Part shown: positions 12,301-24,909 of the stretch, piece after piece | Layout of the letters: every line of letters begins with the position of its first letter | Numbering within the stretch: position 1 is the stretch's first letter | NCBI GenBank assembly: GCA_028095005.1 | Contig: CM051461.1 | Coordinates: forward strand, 58,819,840 to 58,883,839 | Length of the DNA stretch: 64,000 nucleotides | Reading direction: 5' to 3' | DNA from: Rhynchospora pubera | Lineage: Eukaryota > Streptophyta > Magnoliopsida > Poales > Cyperaceae | Position numbers and translations under genes: made by a program | The notes under the pieces: model-generated | The model's database searches: none | Told to the model about the DNA's origin: nothing | Seen by the model: the letters and a program-made list of their open reading frames with translations, nothing else

Positions 12301-13844
12301 TTTTTTAAACAGGGTCCTGGTCCAGATTCACGGATAGTTTACATTGATGGTGCATTTGATCTGTTCCATGCTGGTCATGTTGAGGTGCAATTCTTCAGTT
12401 TTTTTCTTTTCAAAAAGTTTGAAAAGCAGTTGAGATCACAACCTGTTAATTGAATTATAAATTTATCAGACTCATTTGTTTTCCCCTTCTTTTTTAAAAT
12501 TATCAGATATTGAGGATTGCAAGAGAACTTGGTGACTTTTTACTTGTGGGGATTCACACTGACCACACAGTGAGGTAAACTTATGTTCACTTCTTTTCAT
12601 TTCTAGCCCCTATTAAGGGAATGTTGTTCAAATTAATTTCTCATGTGTGCTTCTTGATCCAAGAAGTTTCTTTGTGAATATTTTATTACTCCATAATTTC
12701 CCATTTATGTTTCTTGATCAAAGACTTCTTTTTGTGAATTTTTATTTATAGTTCCACTCGGGGCCCGCACAGGCCAATAATGAATTTACACGAGAGGAGT
12801 CTGAGTGTTTTGGCTTGTCGTTATGTGGATGAGGTTATCATAGGTGCACCTTGGGAAGTTTCTAAAGACATGGTATTACTTTGAAATCCTTTTTCTATTT
12901 TTGTTATATTTTTAACAGATGACAAACTCCTTTTTTGTCCTTACTAAATCTTAAAATACACAACTAAAACCCTTTTCCCCATGGAATCCCAGAAGTTCAG
13001 ACACCCTCATTTATCCCTCTTTTGTTTGAAGTTTGAAGACGAACTTTGCAAACAGACAGTTTGGGTCATAATCTGTAAACAGAAGGGATGTGAGGGTATG
13101 TATCCTCGGATTGCGTATGCAATGTGAACTTGAAAGTAGTGGTGTATTTATAATTGGGAGACTAATATGTATTAATTTCAAATTACATTAATGACCTTTG
13201 CAGATTACTACATTCAACATCTCTTTGGTTGTGCATGGGACCATTGCTGAGAATATGGATTTTCTTAAGGTAAGGCTTCATGAAATTTACCCTAATTTGC
13301 TAATGACAAGCTCACGGTGTTACTAATCTAATAATGTGTCAACTGGTTTAATTATTTTCAGGAGGAATCAAACCCATATGCTGTACCAATGGCTATGGGA
13401 ATATATCAGCAGCTCGAGAGCCCTCTAGACATCACCACCAGTACTATTATTAAAAGGATTGTTTCTAATCACGAGGCTTTCCAGGTAAATTAAGAAAAAT
13501 CATAAATAAAAACTTTTGATGGAAATGTCTTTGATTTTAAATAATTTGGCGCAGTTTTTCTATAAGGTAACTTTGTTTTATTTTTTATTTCTACTAGATA
13601 TTCTTAGATTTTTCAGTTTTCGGTGGAAAGTCTAGATAGGGTACTACAACCCTTGATGCTAGTTCCTTATTTTCTTATAATGTAGGATTTTATATATTCA
13701 TACTGGGTTAGGTTTAAAAATATAGTTCTAGGGATTATTAATTTGACTGGGCTAAATTAATATTGTCTGCAGAAACGGAATGAAAAGAAGGAAGCAAGTG
13801 AAAAGAAATACTATGAGAGCAAAGGTTTTGTGGCTGATGACTGA
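9343..13844 (+). CDS. PECT1: CTP:phosphoethanolamine cytidylyltransferase
   Basis: Nine exons: 9343-9641, 10809-11044, 11600-11781, 12313-12384, 12507-12574, 12752-12872, 13204-13269, 13362-13484 and 13773-13844. They join in frame to 412 residues, close to the roughly 420 of Arabidopsis PECT1. The enzyme makes CDP-ethanolamine from CTP and phosphoethanolamine, a control point of phosphatidylethanolamine synthesis. A hydrophobic segment at residues 11-28 followed by KKKRGKRK matches the membrane anchor of the plant enzyme, which in Arabidopsis sits on the outer mitochondrial membrane. Two nucleotidyltransferase domains are visible: HYGH at 59-62 with RTEGVSTTDI near 168, and HAGH at 258-261. 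The second domain has PLDITTSTIIKRI where RTEGxST would be, as is usual in this family. All introns are GT-AG. No defect is seen. Confidence 0.95.
10515..10632. mobile_element. Short MITE in PECT1 intron 1
   Basis: The ends GGCTATGTTTGGTTCAAGGA and TCCTCCTACCAAACATAGG are inverted copies of each other around about 118 bases, with ATAAGG/CTTATCC continuing the pairing. The element is non-coding. I could not settle a target duplication. It sits in the intron in sense-neutral position, well clear of both splice sites. Confidence 0.6.
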
Positions 13845-15110
13845 CAACTTGATTGGCCTTTAAGCCTGAGATCCGAACAGCTGATGTTCTAGAGTTTTGA
13901 GTTTTGTTTTCTCTGTTTCTTTTTTTCTTTTTCAATTTTTCTTCAGTACCTATATAGGTCTCTGGTAGAAGATGTATACCTCGAGTAAGAGAGAGGGAGA
14001 TTTATATTGTCCCATTTTCTCTCTCTATCTAGGCGGTATAGTTATTATTTGAATACTTTAGTTCTTGTGCTTTATTAGCATAGTTACATTAGTGTGATAT
14101 TTTGACCCAGATATTAGGGAAATAAACTTGAATACTATTGTTTTCTCCAAAAGAAAATTAAAAAAAAAAGAAATCAATGATGAAATTTCAGAATGACCAT
14201 GTTTGCAAGTAGTTGCTTGTTACGCCAGAGATTAATTTGTTGTATGTGATGCCATTGGATTAATTAGGTGTAAAACATAGATTTATTAGGCTTTTTTGCG
14301 CTAGATGATTTGTAGGGATGAAAAGTTGTTGAAGGAATTTGGTTAAGGGTGCATAAAATTCAATTTGCTTAATTAAAATCTTAAAGGTGAACAATTTTAA
14401 ATAACACAAGTACAAGCTAACGCGCAAGGGGAAATTATCCATTTGACAAGAGGCCATGAGCTCTGTGCCTTTCAATAAATACTGACATTTATTTTTTTTC
14501 GAAGACTTGACAGAAGCTGTCAAGGTGAAATACTGACATTTATTTGGTGTGATAACATTTTGAGTTTTTGTAGAGCCAATAATTTAGCTGGAAGAAACAT
14601 TTGACATTTACTTAGGCATAGATATGCATTATAGATTGGAAGAAAAAGATGTAGGCTTACCTCAGAGCTATATGATTTGATATGATCTTGCTTGTCATAC
14701 CTAAAGTGAAACAGTATAAAGATTCAAGGATTGTTATACGAAATATGGGACTTAAAATACAATGAAATAGTAGGATATTGCCTGATCCGAGTTGACTCCA
14801 CCAAAATTATACGCTTACGCCCAAATTTTGTTTAATATTCACACCTACAAGTCTACAATTAAGTCTGCATTTATGGAAAACCATCGATGGATTTGCTCAA
14901 CTTTAATCTACTGTATTAGATGCACTTTTCAAACTTACTTTTCTTTCAATCAATAGAAGACTAAGAATTCCAGTAAAAAAAAAAAAAAACAGATATGCCA
15001 AGTATGAATTTTAGCTGGGCCGGGCTAGCGAGTTCGTGGGCCAGACCCTACCCGACCCGGCATGTCAACATCCTAGTCATCTTTCAGTGTGATTCTTGGA
15101 GAAGAGAGGT
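13845..15110. other. PECT1 3' region and intergenic DNA
   Basis: T/CT-rich 3' untranslated sequence to about 14.1 kb, then AT-rich DNA. No gene is visible. Confidence 0.5.
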
Positions 15111-15119
15111 GGCGGGTTG

Positions 15120-15331
15120 GGGAATCACATCCTCTGCCTACATTTTAAGGTGAGCACTCTGCTCACTTCTGATCTGAACCGTTAGATGTAATCTTAACGG
15201 TTAAGGGAGCCCCGTGCATGTAACCAGATTGTAAGGCCCGAAAAATTTTAACCGTCGAGATTAGATCGAACGGCTCGGATCAGAGGTAGGCACTCTGCTC
15301 ACCTTAAAAGGTGAGCAGAGGATACGGACCC
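15120..15331. mobile_element. Mutator-type MITE, copy 2 (ATCCTCTG family)
   Basis: A 212-base element from GGGAATCACATCCTCTG to CAGAGGATACGGACCC, flanked by the perfect 9-bp direct repeat GGCGGGTTG at 15111-15119 and 15332-15340. The arms also pair through AGGTGAGCA and TGCTCACCT. The core (TTAACGGTTA, GAGATTAGATCGAACGGCT) is shared with the copies at 4408 and 57499. Confidence 0.88.
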
Positions 15332-15340
15332 GGCGGGTTG

Positions 15341-16084
15341 GTGATGTGTAAGAATCTCATGATGTGGAATATAGAAAAACTTTGGTCCAAGGAATCATAA
15401 CACATTGATTATGTATTCATGCTCATACATGCATGGATGGTAGAAGGTCACATCCTCTGATTCTCACCACTTGTGAAAGCTACACTTCACCAATACATGG
15501 TATAGCTTGGGGAAGTATGTTTGAATAAATGGCACTCAAGTCCGTGATTTGTGGTTTGGTTTTCAAGTTTAAAGCACTTAAATTGGACACTGAAGTTAGG
15601 TTTATTTGTTTAAATACATTGTTTGAAAAGTGAAAACCATTAGGTAGGTGGATGGTATATATTAAAGTTTACTACTAAATTTGTGAAGATTCTAAGAGCC
15701 TACAATATGTAGCCGTAATGAAAGCTTCTCTGCAATTCTTTATCCTTTTTAGAAAGCATTTAATAGGTTCATATAGACTAACCATAAAGTTTATTCAATA
15801 ACAAAAAAAAGGAACGGGTGCAAACCAAATATTTTGAATTTTAATTAATCTCTCTGAAGAGGAGAGTTGCAAATCCTTTTTAGCATTACCTACTGGCTTG
15901 TGCTTCTAAAATATGCTTTTTAAATATGAATTTAATGTTGGTTGTCTACTTAATTTGCTTTCAAATAATAACATTTTGAGGCTTGCTCTTCATCAATTCT
16001 CATTTTGAAACTTGAAACATAGAACTTCTGATTTATACTTAAATTAATTAAAGTATTAAACGCTTGTACTGCCTCTTTGAGCAT
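15341..16084. other. Intergenic DNA
   Basis: AT-rich. A second CACATCCTCTG motif near 15450 may be a fragment of the same MITE family. No gene is visible. Confidence 0.4.
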
Positions 16085-16089
16085 GCTAT

Positions 16090-17853
16090 TGTTAGAGTTA
16101 TGTCCTAGAAGTCAATAATTTAATGACTTAATTATTAGTTTATGTATGGGATGATATTTTATCATCTGTTCCTAGGTTTATTATTGACAGATTATTCAGG
16201 TTGAGGATCTGAATAGTAGATCTCTGTGGATCATTCTTTAGAATGACAATAATAAATCTAAACGGTCCATAATCTTGATAATTAACAAGGAACATTAATT
16301 ATCTTATAAGATTAGTATGCAAGTTAAGTGATGATTAAGTTCTACTAATCATATGTAAAGAGTTACCAACTTAATTGCATATGTGTATGTTATGGAACAT
16401 AGCACAGGACTTGACCCATCGAAATAAACATATGGATTGTGTTATGTGTCATTGTTTATTTCGTTATGATTTTGGTTCTAAGTTTGAGATGTTTATCTTT
16501 TCCACATGAGGATAGGTTCAATAAATACTGTCTACCGCTGATTCCCGATAAGGGCTGCTATACGGACTTTATTTATGTTCTCTTGAATTGTCCAGCGAAA
16601 AGTTAATCATCAAGAAAACCGTATGTCCCTCATTAATTCACTTAGTGAGTGACGATATCTGTTTGGGCCCCTTGATGGAGATAGATTGTTTGCATGCAAC
16701 TTTATACAATTATCTCTAGATCAAGAAACGTATAATCTGCAAGAATGACACATTCCTATCTTGGATTATACGATGATATCGTGTGACATAAGAATCAAAA
16801 TAGAGAAACTAATTATTCTCTTATGCAGGATTGAAATATTGTAGCAGTACACTATTTATGCGAATTGGGAGTCATAACGTGTTGCTAGATACCGCTTATG
16901 ATTATTGGAATTAAATAACGATTTAATTCCATGGCCAACATAGCATAAATCCTCAAAGGGTCATACATAATAAGGTGTTTAACCACACGTGCATTAATTA
17001 TTTATTTGCAACAATTGGTTTTGCAAAATATGATAAGTTGATTAATTAATCGTATGCCGTTATGGACCGTTATGATTAATTAAGTCAAATAGATCATATA
17101 GAAATAATTTAATGCATTGACTAATTCCATATTAATTATTAAATAGTTAATAATTAATTATAATCAACACATTTAATTATTTGAGCTAATTGGACTTTAA
17201 ATTAATTGGTTAATTTAATGTCCAATGGAAGGTGCAATTAAATGGAAGAGTATTGGGCTCAACTTAACTTGAGGCCCAACCCATATATGGGGTAGGTAGG
17301 TGCGGCTAGGGCAAGGGGTAATTTTGTCCATGTAATTTTGAATGAGAGCTAGGTTGAGTGGCCTATATAAAGGGGTGTTCTTTGGGAGCAAACCCTAGCC
17401 TCCACACTACCTCTCTTTCTCCTCTTCCCTTGGCCGAACCTCACAAAAGGAGAAGAAAATTTTCAGATTTTTCTATCCCTTTTCTCTCTTCTATACACCA
17501 CCTTGCTCATGTGTTGAGCAAGCTTTCCACCTAAAAATTAATTGGAGAATTAACTAGAAGAGGGGAAGCTTAGGAATTAGTTTCTTTCTCCTAATTACTA
17601 GCATAATTAGTTGAGAAGGTGGTTAATTCCTTAGTGGACTCGAGGCGTGCGATTAGGAGGTGCTTGAAGAGCTCGCCACCGACACCAAAGCCGTTGGAAC
17701 GATCCTCTTGGTTGCGATACCAAGAGAGGTATATTTTCAACCCTTTTCTCTTGTGTTGAATGGCTTTTGTGCTAGATCTTTGTGTGTGCTTTGTTCAATT
17801 GGTTAATTAGTTGGTAATTAGCATAAAAATGAAAATTAGCACACTTTCTAACA
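16090..17853 (+). repeat. 5' LTR (complete, 1764 bp)
   Basis: Runs from TGTTAGAGTTATGTCC to CACACTTTCTAACA, with short inverted termini TGTTAGA/TCTAACA. A TATATAAAGG motif near 17363, about 490 bases before the LTR end, is a plausible retroviral-type promoter. The last 929 bases (16925-17853) are present in the 3' copy at nearly full identity. Confidence 0.9.
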
Positions 17854-17854
17854 G

Positions 17855-17866
17855 TGGTATCAGAGC
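17855..17866 (+). other. Primer-binding site
   Basis: TGGTATCAGAGC, one base after the 5' LTR, is complementary to the 3' end of plant initiator methionine tRNA. It is the standard priming site of Copia elements and fixes the LTR boundary. Confidence 0.9.
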
Positions 17867-20800
17867 CTTGGTCGTACTTAAGCTATTTTGACACTTAATT
17901 AAGAGAAATTGGCTAATTAACGGATTAGTAGAGATGATGCGTTTGTTTGCTGTCTGGAAATAGTATTTTCTGTGTTGTTTCGCGTTATTCGATGTGACAT
18001 GTTCTCTGGAAGATCTTTCCATCTACATGAAAGTTGTGATTCGATTGGCGTTAGATTCACATTTTTATGAATTAGTATAGATTTATTGTGAATAAAATGG
18101 CGACAGTGCGCAGAACCAGTTTCTGCTCGTACTGTCCTGTTTGAATGGCTTGAAAGATTTATATTTTGAATATAAGTACCAGTGTTCTATGGCTAGAAAT
18201 AAAGAGGACTTGAAGCTCTTTCTGAACATGTATAAATTTTTGCATGACTCGGATTAATTTGTGGGTTTTCAAGTATGAAAAGGAAGATCTTGTCAGATCC
18301 AGTTTGTTGAGCAAATCGATTGTTCTAATAAACTATACCAACTGAGAACTCCTTTAAAAATTCTGTTTAAATGAAGTTGTTCTATTTTGAGTTAGGATTC
18401 CAGGAAAATTAATTTCATAATTTTTCGTGGAAGTTTGGACCTTCAACTAGGTTAAAACATTTCGATCGACAGTCTGTTCCAGTACAGAATTTGTTGATTG
18501 TTTAGCATGTAACTTAATATTATTGAACTGAACTTGGTTGTTTTCTTTTCATGAATGGATAGCCTGTAGTCTAAACAAGTTTTTCTATGTATATTGTATA
18601 TATAAAAACTGGATAGAAGGTGGTCTAACAGACCAAATGGTTGAGAGGATAAGCTGAAAATCTCATAACGGTGTTTCGTGCACTTGTAAGAGATTTGTCC
18701 TTTTTTATTCTCCCAGATGGTTTAAGATCTCTTCTTGAAATTTTTACTGATAATCACAACTATGATAAGAAGTTTAAGTAATTTATTTGAGAATTTTTGG
18801 AGACCGAAAACTGTTGTTTTTGTTGGATTCCATTAGTTACGTTTTTTGTTAAATTACTGTTTTTCTAAGTATTCAAACTAGTTGAAAATAATTAGAAAAC
18901 TCCTTGTTTGATCTCCTTTCAGTTATGGGATGTTGAAAGAACTTTCTAAATGAATTTAAACAAGTTTGGTTGTTTAAAATTGAGAATTTGTACACGGAAT
19001 TTACTTATGGCAAACGATACGCAAAGATGCTTGAAAATCGTTAATTGGAAACAAAGTGCTTGTATGTGCTAACTTTATTTTGTAGGTGGATAGTGGGTTT
19101 AGTATGGCTCAAGACTCAATGCCTTGTGGTTGTAAATGAATGCATGTGTGAATGTTTGTAATGCGGCCTTTGGTGCCATTAATTAATTAATTTGTTGATT
19201 AATTTTTGATGTAACTTGTGTGGTTTGCATGCCCCTAAGGCTAGGATGGGAGTAGGATATTTTCACATGTATTTTTGTTCCTTTATTTTATAGGATTTAG
19301 ATCCTTATAGAATTTAGTGGGAGAGACAAGAATTAGATTAGTTTTGCTTCATGGAGGATGTGGCGAAACTAATGCAAGCGGGAGCCATACAAACCCACAA
19401 TAATGAGATGCTTATATGTGATTGCTTGTGATTGCTATGAATTGTCATAGGCTAGGTATGTGTGTATGCTTACACGACCACCAAACAAGTGTCATATGAT
19501 TGTTAGTCCCAACTAAACTCGATTAAGTTAAATCGCCCTCCTTCTCTCTATCCCCTTCTAACGTGTATGATCGTTCATTGATGCATTCTCGCCGACGCGG
19601 GACATCGTGTTCCATCATCCGTGTCGGGGTGTAAATCGGATTTACTAGGAGCAAATAGAGAAAGGTTACTTAACGATGTTTTCTAATCGGATTGGACATC
19701 GGGGCAAAGTTTGTGGATGTACATGTGATATTTCACAAACCAAGAATCATATGGAATGATTGGTTGGAGAACCTACCTTATCTAGTTGTTTTGGTGTCAC
19801 GCCGACGCTAGCACCATCTCAACGAAAATAGGGATCTTGGAAAACCTACTACATTTGGGACGTTAAATAAATGTAGTGGGAGTTTTATTTGTTATAAATA
19901 AAACAATTGCATAAACTAAATGACCGTAAATTGATTTTGTTATAGATATTAAAATTGTTAATTTTGTTGCGATGAATCTTTGAAAAATGAACAAACTCGT
20001 TTCTAAAAGGTAGTTACTTGAAAGAGTAATGCCGATTCCTAAGACACGATCTTAGTGAAGAGAAATTTGAGTATGTCAATTCCCAAAAAAATTCCTCAAA
20101 CTACCCGAACGTAGCAACGCGATGATTGATTGACTTTTGGCGAAAAGTTATTCAATAAAGCGTATGCTTAATATCCTCATTTGAAATTTCTAGACCTTTG
20201 AATTAGCGAATTCATATGGACTAAAATTAACTCGTATGTTCTCATCCGCTTACTCAAGAAAGTGTTCTTGGAGAAAGTAGATATTAACTCCATCATTTAT
20301 GATTGAGTATAAAGAATATGAGTTGACCAAGAGATTATTCTTTTAAAAGAAGTTATATGAATGTTTCATTAGCTTACAAATCGAAAGATTGAAGTAGCTA
20401 ATTGATGACTAGAGATATTAATCTCCGATATCAAGGATTGTTGATATTGTCATACGATCTCTTTGGAATTATGAAGGATATAATATTACTTTTATGCACG
20501 CTTGTTGATGCAAAAAGGTGATTGGTTAAGTATTCAATAAATACTTCACCAATGTATAAGTTGAAATTTCGAGACTCTCATTGATGACCATGTGTCACAT
20601 CACATGAGATGTTTCATTTGCCGTTTATGGGAGGCATTTGAAAGGTTGTTCGAAATACCATGATTGTGATATTCTAATCCTAAGAAGTATTTGTCATTCA
20701 AATTATCTCACTATCTCTAATTCACACTAGTAACTTGATACTAGTTCATATGCTCACATTTAACGAAATGTGTTGGCAATGAAAAAATAAGAGAATGTTC

Positions 20801-22488
20801 GAGAGATGTAAAGTAAACTCCATATTTTAAATGACTTGTTCGTCTAAGTCATTACCATTGAATACGTAGAGTTATCTTTATTAAGAGTTTGTTTAGGAAT
20901 TGAAGGTTGCATACCTTAATTCTAAAACCTCTAAAAAATATCTTCATTTCATATTCAATGATGGATGATTATGTTTTGTAAAAGACAAGATCTTTTACTA
21001 TGGATTTGTTTATATGATTTCATGCATCTTGATTGAATTTGTTTGAAATAGATAAACAATTTTTGAATGACAAATATGATGCGTAAGACTTGACATAAAG
21101 TATTTGACTTTCATGTTATATATGACCGCTTAATCACATACATAAACGAGAATCGCATTACGAGAGTCTCCGTAACGTAGAGCTCGTAATTCAATTTGAT
21201 TTCAAATCAATTGATATGCGAATCACGTTTGTTAAATGACAAAAGCGCCTTTAACCTACAAAGGTTTAAGGACAAGTGACTTGATTAGGACTTATACATA
21301 TCGATGTATAAAGACCAATAAGTACTTGTGCAATGAAAGGTTGTTGATACTTTACTACTAAACCAACGATCATTGTAGATATTAACATATCTATTTGATA
21401 AGGTATAAGTATGAACCTTTTGACTAGTTCAAAGGAGTTCAAGAGTGAAGTTTAAAAGACCGTTCAAGAAAAATGAAAGTCTTACAATTAATCGTGGTAA
21501 ATAAATAGTTAAGTCACATGATTTGAAATATTTCCTAAAGAGTATGAAAGTAGTTTCACAACTCGCTCCATGAGGAATAATATGTCCAAGAGTGGAGGTA
21601 TCGAACAATATTTTGTATAGTTCGATCGGTAATAAATCAAATGGACTTATTCGACTCGTATTAGGGAATTATGTTTGAGGACAATATTGTTTACACTGAA
21701 TAATGTTCCATCGAAGTCTATTGAAGAAGATATCTTACGAGATTTTGATCTCTAAGTATAATACTTCTCGAGATTTGGCGTTGAGAAGCTTATTTTAAGT
21801 ATTGATGACTTGTAAGCTTAAACCAAATAGGACACTGTGTATTTGTAGGATGCTTTATATTAAGGCACTACTTCTACGAATATGATAAGAACAAAGTAGT
21901 TGTTGCTAATCATAACGTAATATTGTAGAATGATATTCTCAAGAAGAAGTAGTGGGAGTAAAGTGAGCATTAAAGGAGTTTATGCGTCACTACAAGAAGT
22001 ACTTTTATAGGAAACTTGTCACTCCATACATGGTACTTAGTGGGAGTTGAGCGAAACTTCATTCACAAGTTGTTTTGAAAGAAGTTTAATAGTACGCTCC
22101 TTCCAATGAGGACTCAACCATCTCACGAGTTGATGATGTTCGAGAAACTCATGGAATATATGAGGAGTCAAGAACTCGTTCAACAAATAGTTGTAGAAGA
22201 AGTTCATGAACCTCAAGTACCAATCCTATAAAAGATCAACGAGAGTTGATTGCCTAAGCCGTTTGGTGCATTGGCTTCACGACATTCTCAAACTTAGCAT
22301 ATGAGAATCCGTTGATAAACAAGAAAACGATGGAACGATCCGATTCCACATATATGGTTTGAATTCATATGATCTTTAAATAAATTCATGTATAACAACA
22401 AGGTATAGACCTTGGTTGATGTTCATGAAGGAGCAATCCATCGAGAACGTTTAGATCTTCAAAAGGAAAGATCGACATGGATAACAAA

Positions 22489-22660
22489 TCGACTATGTAC
22501 AAAGCGCGGCTTCTCGCTTGTAGCTATGTCTAAGTCAATGACTAGTTGACTACGTACAAAGCACAACTTCTCGCTTGTAGCTATGTCTAAGTCAATGACT
22601 AGTTGACTACGTACAAAGCACAACTTCTCGCTTGTGGCTATGTATAAGTCAATGAAGATC
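22489..22660 (+). repeat. 57-bp tandem repeat, three copies
   Basis: A unit containing GTACAAAGCACAACTTCTCG, with the AAAGC block at 22501, 22558 and 22615, repeats with a period of 57. The copies differ at a few positions. The period is a multiple of three, but the frame of the surrounding retrotransposon is already broken, so coding meaning is doubtful. Confidence 0.9.
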
Positions 22661-23975
22661 ATTCTAGCAATAGTTGTATTTCATATATGTTGATATATGG
22701 AAAAACACATAAATCGCCTTCTTCGTATGAATGAAGGATGATGTTGAGCATTTGACACAAATCGAGGTTTTATGTATTGCTAAAAACATACGCATGCTTC
22801 AAGGATCCATTAATGAATTAAAGCAAGTGTTGTGGAGATTGGAATAAAAGTTTTGACAAGAAAGTCAAGGAGTTGAACTTCGTCAAAAGTATCTTGTATA
22901 AACAAGATATTCAGTGGGAGCATAATTGTATTACTTGTATTGTTCAAGATAACAATTCATTAATTGGGAATAACATTAAAAAAATGAGTATTGTCAAGAT
23001 CTCTTTGGAGAATGCTTTCTCAAATGAGAACTTGGGCGAAATCACCTAATCCTAGGAAACAAATCTATGAAGATAGATTATGATGGATGTCAGGTTTGAA
23101 CAAATATGCATATATTGACGAAGTGTTCTAGAAACACGAAAGTTACACCCCAAGAAAGGATGTCTAACTGTACGTCACATGGCATGACTTGAGTGTTTTA
23201 ACTCGGTCTATTGCAACTCAATTCAAGAAAGTGCATGAAATAGTTCAAGCATTCTTTCATTATGAGTTTCATTGTGTACGTCATATTTATGCATATGTCC
23301 CGATGTGTAGTATCCAAAGGATATGACAAACAGTTGTCAAATGGATACAAGAGAGACACATTTGGACGATAGTCAAGGATATCCTCGAGTACCTTATGAG
23401 AAAGAGTGATATAATGTTTCATCTCTTAAGATGAAAGAGAGCTCGTGTAAATTAATTACACTAATGCTAGTTTTTCGAAAGATTGATATAATCACAGTTG
23501 AACTATATATTTTGCTTAAAGGTGGTGTTGTAAGTTTAGAAAGTGTTCTAAATGGAATATTACAACCGTTTCCGTCACCAAAGCAAAATATATAGCAACT
23601 TGCGAAGCAATAAAAGAAGTTTATTTTGGATCGAGTTCTTAGTCGAGCTAATATGGTTCTATGCATCTCGAACCATAACTTACTCCTAAGGAACCCAATG
23701 TTATATTGGAGATTCAAATATGATCTATAACGATATCACTTGATATCATATGATGATGATCAAGAATATATATATAGTGGTATATATATAGGGTCGAACA
23801 ATTTTGGATAGGTTCGCGAACACAGTGAACACTCTAGCATGACCTCTACCTTAAGCAGTATACGAGATGCAGTTATGCATCCATACGTGGTGGACGTATG
23901 AGTAACTAGCTTTAAGCGTATTATTTATTTTGAGGTCCGAAACATGTATATATGTAGATATATGACATTGTTCTC

Positions 23976-24904
23976 AATTCCATGGCCAACATAGCATAAA
24001 TCCTCAAAGAGTCACACATAATAAGGTGTTTAACCACACGTGCATTAATTATTTATTTGCAACAATTGGTTTTGCAAAATATGATAAGTTGATTAATTAA
24101 TCGTATGCCGTTATGGACCGTTATGATTAATTAAGTCAAATAGATCATATAGAAATAATTTAATGCATTGACTAATTCCATATTAATTATTAAATAGTTA
24201 ATAATTAATTATAATCAACACATTTACTTATTTGAGCTAATTGGGTTTTAAATTAATTGGTTAATTTAATGTCCAATGGAAGGTGCAATTAAATGGAAGA
24301 GTATTGGGCTCAACTTAACTTGAGGCCCAACCCATATATGGGGTAGGTAGGTGCGACTAGGGCAAGGAGCAATTTTGTCCATTTAATTTTGGATGAGAGC
24401 TAGGTTGAGTGGCCTATATAAAGGGGTGTTCTTTGGGAGCAAACCCTAGCCTCCACACTACCTCTCTTTCTCCTCTTCCCTTGGCCGAACCTCACAAAAG
24501 GAGAAGAAAAATTTCAGATTTTTCTATCCCTTTTCTCTCTTCTATACACCACCTAGCTCATGTGTTGAGCAAGCTTTCCACCTAAAAATTAATTGGAGAA
24601 TTAATTAGAAGAGGGGAAGCTTAGGAATTAGTTTCTTTCTCTTAATTACTTGCATAATTAGTTGAGAAGGTGGTTAATTTCTTAGTGGACTCGAGGCGTG
24701 CGATTAGGAGGTGCTTGAAGAGCTCGCCACCGACACCAAAGCCGTTGGAACGATCCTCTTGGTTGCAATACCAAGAGAGGTATATTTCCAACCCTTTTCT
24801 CTTGTGTTGAATGGCTTTTGTGCTAGATCTTTGTGTGTGCTTTGTTCAATTGGTTAATTAGTTGATAATTAGCATAAAAATGAAAATTAGCACACTTTCT
24901 AACA
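23976..24904 (+). repeat. 3' LTR (5'-truncated, 929 bp)
   Basis: Corresponds base for base in length to 16925-17853 of the 5' LTR and shares its end TCTAACA. The first 835 bases of the LTR and any polypurine tract are missing. The sequence just upstream (23760-23975) has no counterpart in the 5' LTR. Confidence 0.88.
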
Positions 24905-24909
24905 GCTAT

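Larger units (their letters stand above)
16090..24904 (+). mobile_element. Degenerate Copia-type LTR retrotransposon
   Basis: The 8.8 kb element is bounded by the 5-bp target duplication GCTAT at 16085-16089 and 24905-24909. The LTRs begin TGTTAGAG and end TCTAACA. A primer-binding site TGGTATCAGAGC at 17855, complementary to initiator methionine tRNA, follows the 5' LTR. No long reading frame survives. Translated traces of a Copia polyprotein remain near the 3' end in the right order: IWTIVKDILEYLMRK (about 23360) resembles the reverse transcriptase tail, and VTKAKYIATCEAIKEVYF (about 23575-23635) resembles the RNase H segment usually read as TEAEYIAASEAAKE. The interior also holds a 57-bp triple repeat. 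The element is old and non-autonomous; order and primer site make the Copia call firm. Confidence 0.9.

Noticed and set aside
23394..23717. 107-codon minus-strand frame in the retrotransposon
   Set aside because: Antisense to the decayed reverse transcriptase/RNase H remnants on the plus strand.
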